Positions 5,317-7,126 of a stretch of DNA of 7,126 nucleotides are shown here, in pieces. The stretch is from contig JAPKZC010000330.1 in assembly GCA_026394025.1 (NCBI GenBank), positions 21,833 through 28,958 on the forward strand, read 5' to 3'. Positions within the stretch are counted from its first letter, which is position 1; every line of letters starts with the position of its first letter. Origin of the DNA: Candidatus Solibacter sp. GTDB taxonomy: Bacteria > Acidobacteriota > Terriglobia > Bryobacterales > Bryobacteraceae. The notes beneath the pieces were generated by a model, which worked only from the letters and a program-made list of their open reading frames with translations, did not search any database and was not told where the DNA came from. Position numbers and translations under genes: made by a program.

Positions 5317-6857
5317 ATCCGCTGGCGGCCGGGATCGCTCGATGGCAGAGGGCGATCGTGTTGGGCGGCGACAACTTCAGCGGGCACTTCGAGTTAGCTA
5401 CCCTGGCCGAGCAGCGCGACGAGCTTGTGCTGGCCGCCACGCATTTCGAACGCGCCTGGCGGTTGCTGCCCGACCGGCGCACCGTACTGGTGGACTTGGG
5501 CCGTGTCTGGCTGGCCATGGGGCGCAGCGGCGACGCTACTTCCGCGTTACTGGCTGCCGCTCACGGGGGCGAACCTCGCGCCGCCGAAATGGCCCGCGAA
5601 CTGCTGCCGGCGCGCTATCCGTTCGTCAACGAGTTTCGGCAGGCGCTGGCGCTGGACCCGGCCAATCACGATCTGCGCCGCGAACTGGGCTACCTGCTGT
5701 TGCGCATGGGCCGCGAAAGCGAGGCCGAAGCCGAGTTTCGAATCCTGGCCCAGAACGCCCCGGAGGATCTGCTCTCTGCCACCCAATTAGGCTTTCTGCT
5801 TTACGCGCGCGGTGAAAAGATCGCCGCCTCGGCGCTGTTTGACCGCGTACTTGGCTCCCAGGACGAGGAGTTGGCTAACCGGGTCCGCGCCGTTCTGCGG
5901 ATGCCGCAGGTGTTGCGTCCGCGCGCTGCCACCGCCCCCCAATCCATCGACGCCAAGATCATGGCGGAGCGCAGTATCAAGGCCGGATATATCAAGGATG
6001 CGCTGAAGTACCTCGAAGCCGCCCACGAGAATGACCCTGGCGATTTCGAAATCATGCGGAAGCTGGCGTGGACCAACAACATCCTGCGCCGGGACGCCGT
6101 GGCGTGGCGCTGGTTCGATCTGGCGCGACGCAGTACCGACCCGGTGATCGCCGCCGACGCCGAGCAGGGGTTCCAGAACCTACACGCCGCGGTGCAGCGC
6201 TTCCGCACCACGGCATGGCTGTTTCCCCTCTTTTCCACGCGGTGGCACGACTTGTTCACCTACGGTCAGGTCAAGACCGAAATCAACCTTGGATTTCCGG
6301 TTCGGCCCTACGTCAGCATGCGGTTCGTGGGCGATACGCGGCGCACCATCGGCGCCGCGAGCCCGCAGTATCTGTCGGAAAGCTCCTTCATCCTGGGCGT
6401 TGGGGTGGCGACGGTGCCATGGCACGGCGTCACCGCCTGGGGCGAGGCCGGCACCGCCATCAGTTACTTGAAGGGTCATATGCTGCCGGACTACCGCGGC
6501 GGCGTCTCGGTGACGCGCACGTGGCGACGCGAGGATAGCGGCTGGCTGGCCGACGCCTCCCTGGATGCGCTCTACGTGAGCCGTTTCGATGACGATTTCC
6601 TGGTCTACACGCAATCCCGCGCCGGATACAATTTCGGCCCGGTACAACTCCACTGGAACGGCAACGTGACAATCGATGCCAGGCGCCAGGATTGGGCAAA
6701 TTTCGTGGAGACTGGCCCCGGTCTGCGGGTTCCAGTGGCGCAATCCATGTACCTGACGTTCAACCTGCTGCGCGGTGCATATCTCATTCAGAACCCGTCG
6801 CGGCGCTCTACATTTAGCGACGTTCGCGCAGGGTTCTGGTATGCGATTACCAGGTAG
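5043..6857 (+). CDS. TPR-beta-barrel outer-membrane protein, 5' end disrupted
   Basis: The open frame from GTG 5043 gives 604 residues. Residues 1 to about 385 are TPR-like helical repeats (for example DLAYTLLKIGEPTLARDQFREAM at the start, and LGYLLLRMGRESEAEAEF, LGFLLYARGEKIAASALF later). Residues 390-604 are amphipathic beta strands rich in Tyr, Trp, Gly and Arg, typical of an outer-membrane barrel. This TPR-then-barrel order is that of NfrA, PgaA and BcsC, which form exopolysaccharide export channels or, for NfrA, the phage N4 receptor. I infer surface-polysaccharide export. The protein needs a Sec signal peptide but has none in this frame: the ATG at 4990 is cut off by a net 55-base loss. 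GTG 5043 falls inside the conserved coding region and lacks a Shine-Dalgarno site, so it is an artificial start. The gene is either a fresh pseudogene or contains a sequence or assembly error. Confidence 0.82.
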   Translation: MPAFLAAVQASPARADIRKDLAYTLLKIGEPTLARDQFREAMRLDPVDTAAALEYGFLCYETKQQAEARRVFDRLRRTGNATAERAFHNIDDPLAAGIARWQRAIVLGGDNFSGHFELATLAEQRDELVLAATHFERAWRLLPDRRTVLVDLGRVWLAMGRSGDATSALLAAAHGGEPRAAEMARELLPARYPFVNEFRQALALDPANHDLRRELGYLLLRMGRESEAEAEFRILAQNAPEDLLSATQLGFLLYARGEKIAASALFDRVLGSQDEELANRVRAVLRMPQVLRPRAATAPQSIDAKIMAERSIKAGYIKDALKYLEAAHENDPGDFEIMRKLAWTNNILRRDAVAWRWFDLARRSTDPVIAADAEQGFQNLHAAVQRFRTTAWLFPLFSTRWHDLFTYGQVKTEINLGFPVRPYVSMRFVGDTRRTIGAASPQYLSESSFILGVGVATVPWHGVTAWGEAGTAISYLKGHMLPDYRGGVSVTRTWRREDSGWLADASLDALYVSRFDDDFLVYTQSRAGYNFGPVQLHWNGNVTIDARRQDWANFVETGPGLRVPVAQSMYLTFNLLRGAYLIQNPSRRSTFSDVRAGFWYAITR

Positions 6858-6960
6858 TTTCCGCCGCAAAATCCGGCCGACGCGCGTAAGACCGCTCCCT
6901 AACGGTCGCGGCTCCGATGCGAAGTCCGGTAGTATCGACGCTGGGCTCAGGGCCACAACC
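6858..6960. other. Short intergenic region between the barrel gene and the next gene
   Basis: These 103 bases hold no gene. A weak 5-base hairpin (GACCG 6890-6894, CGGTC 6903-6907) lacks a T run, so I do not call a terminator. AGGG at 6949-6952 may be the ribosome-binding site for the GTG at 6961. Same orientation and short gap suggest the two genes may share a transcript. Confidence 0.45.
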
Positions 6961-7126
6961 GTGAGGGAGTCGGTGCCTCTCGGGTGCACGGCGTTGTGGC
7001 GCCAGATCCTCGTCAGCTTCTTGGTTTTCGCCGCCGGCGCACGCGCCGGCGAACTGCCCTATTTCAGCGTGCTCTCGGAAGACGCGGGCGCGTGGCCGGA
7101 GATCCTCGGTTCGATTGGGCTGCAGC
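6961..7126 (+). CDS. 5' end of a secreted protein of unknown function
   Basis: The frame from GTG 6961 runs off the window after 55 complete codons. It begins with a signal peptide: a short basic start, a hydrophobic core (ILVSFLVFAAGA) and a likely cleavage site at ARA|GEL. The mature part starts GELPYFSVLSEDAGAWPEIL, which I cannot assign to a family. AGGG at 6949-6952, 8 bases upstream, supports the start; GTG 6973 is an alternative. It follows the outer-membrane gene in the same direction, so a shared role at the cell surface is likely but unproven. A strong inverted repeat (7032-7051) lies over the codons near the cleavage site. Confidence 0.7.
   Translation, partial: MRESVPLGCTALWRQILVSFLVFAAGARAGELPYFSVLSEDAGAWPEILGSIGLQ
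7032..7051. repeat. Perfect inverted repeat inside the 5' end of the last gene
   Basis: Arms CGCCGGCGC (7032-7040) and GCGCCGGCG (7043-7051) are perfect complements separated by AC. In RNA this would fold as an 8-pair all-GC stem with a CACG loop, about 70 bases after the start codon. The octamer CGCCGGCG is itself a palindrome and occurs in both arms. It may simply reflect Ala/Gly/Arg codons in GC-rich DNA. Confidence 0.6.

Noticed and set aside
6890..6907. A terminator after the barrel gene
   Set aside because: The stem is only 5 pairs with an 8-base loop and no T run follows.
6180..6989. A 269-codon minus-strand frame opposite the barrel gene
   Set aside because: It is the GC-rich shadow of the barrel coding strand, with His/Arg/Pro-rich composition and no family features.
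1..7126. CRISPR arrays, tRNA/rRNA genes or insertion-sequence transposases
   Set aside because: No spaced short repeats, cloverleaf, rRNA-like stretch or transposase motifs were seen on either strand.

Overview
The window looks like chromosomal DNA of a GC-rich soil-type bacterium. A signal-peptide/TPR/outer-membrane-barrel gene implies a diderm. An acidobacterial (Solibacter/Bryobacter-like) host is my guess from the style of the downstream genes and is not proven. The window has two parts that differ visibly in base composition. Sampled 60-base rows give 29/60 and 31/60 G+C in the left part (1381-1440, 2521-2580) and 41/60 and 40/60 in the right part (5641-5700, 6421-6480).

Left part (1-3606): five co-directional + strand genes, every junction a 4-base stop/start overlap (GTGA, GTGA, ATGA, GTGA). 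In order: the last 42 codons of an unrecognised gene, a small HNH nuclease, a 257-aa protein of unknown function, a 322-aa protein that looks like an ATPase with eroded Walker motifs, and a 424-aa P-loop ATPase of the DUF2791/BrxD type known from BREX-like phage defence. No PglX, PglZ, BrxC or helicase gene is visible, so this is not a recognisable complete BREX or DISARM locus. The best reading is a tightly coupled, probably defence-related module of an HNH nuclease, an unknown adaptor and an active/inactive ATPase pair. The system continues upstream of the window.

Middle (3607-5042): the left block ends abruptly. The ATPase stop codon is followed at once by the second codon of a signal-peptide sequence. 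This starts a start-less, frameshifted, truncated copy of the 5' end of the large TPR gene found downstream. A SAM-dependent methyltransferase with an N-terminal zinc-ribbon-like region lies on the minus strand between this fragment and the second copy.

Right part (5043-7126): a TPR plus C-terminal beta-barrel outer-membrane protein (NfrA/PgaA/BcsC-like layout, suggesting surface-polysaccharide export). Its own signal-peptide region carries a net deletion of about 55 bases that disconnects the ATG from the reading frame. It is followed by the start of another signal-peptide-bearing gene that runs off the window. The left module looks like a transferred island that joined the chromosome at the start codon of one TPR copy; the order of the duplication, deletion and insertion events is inference.
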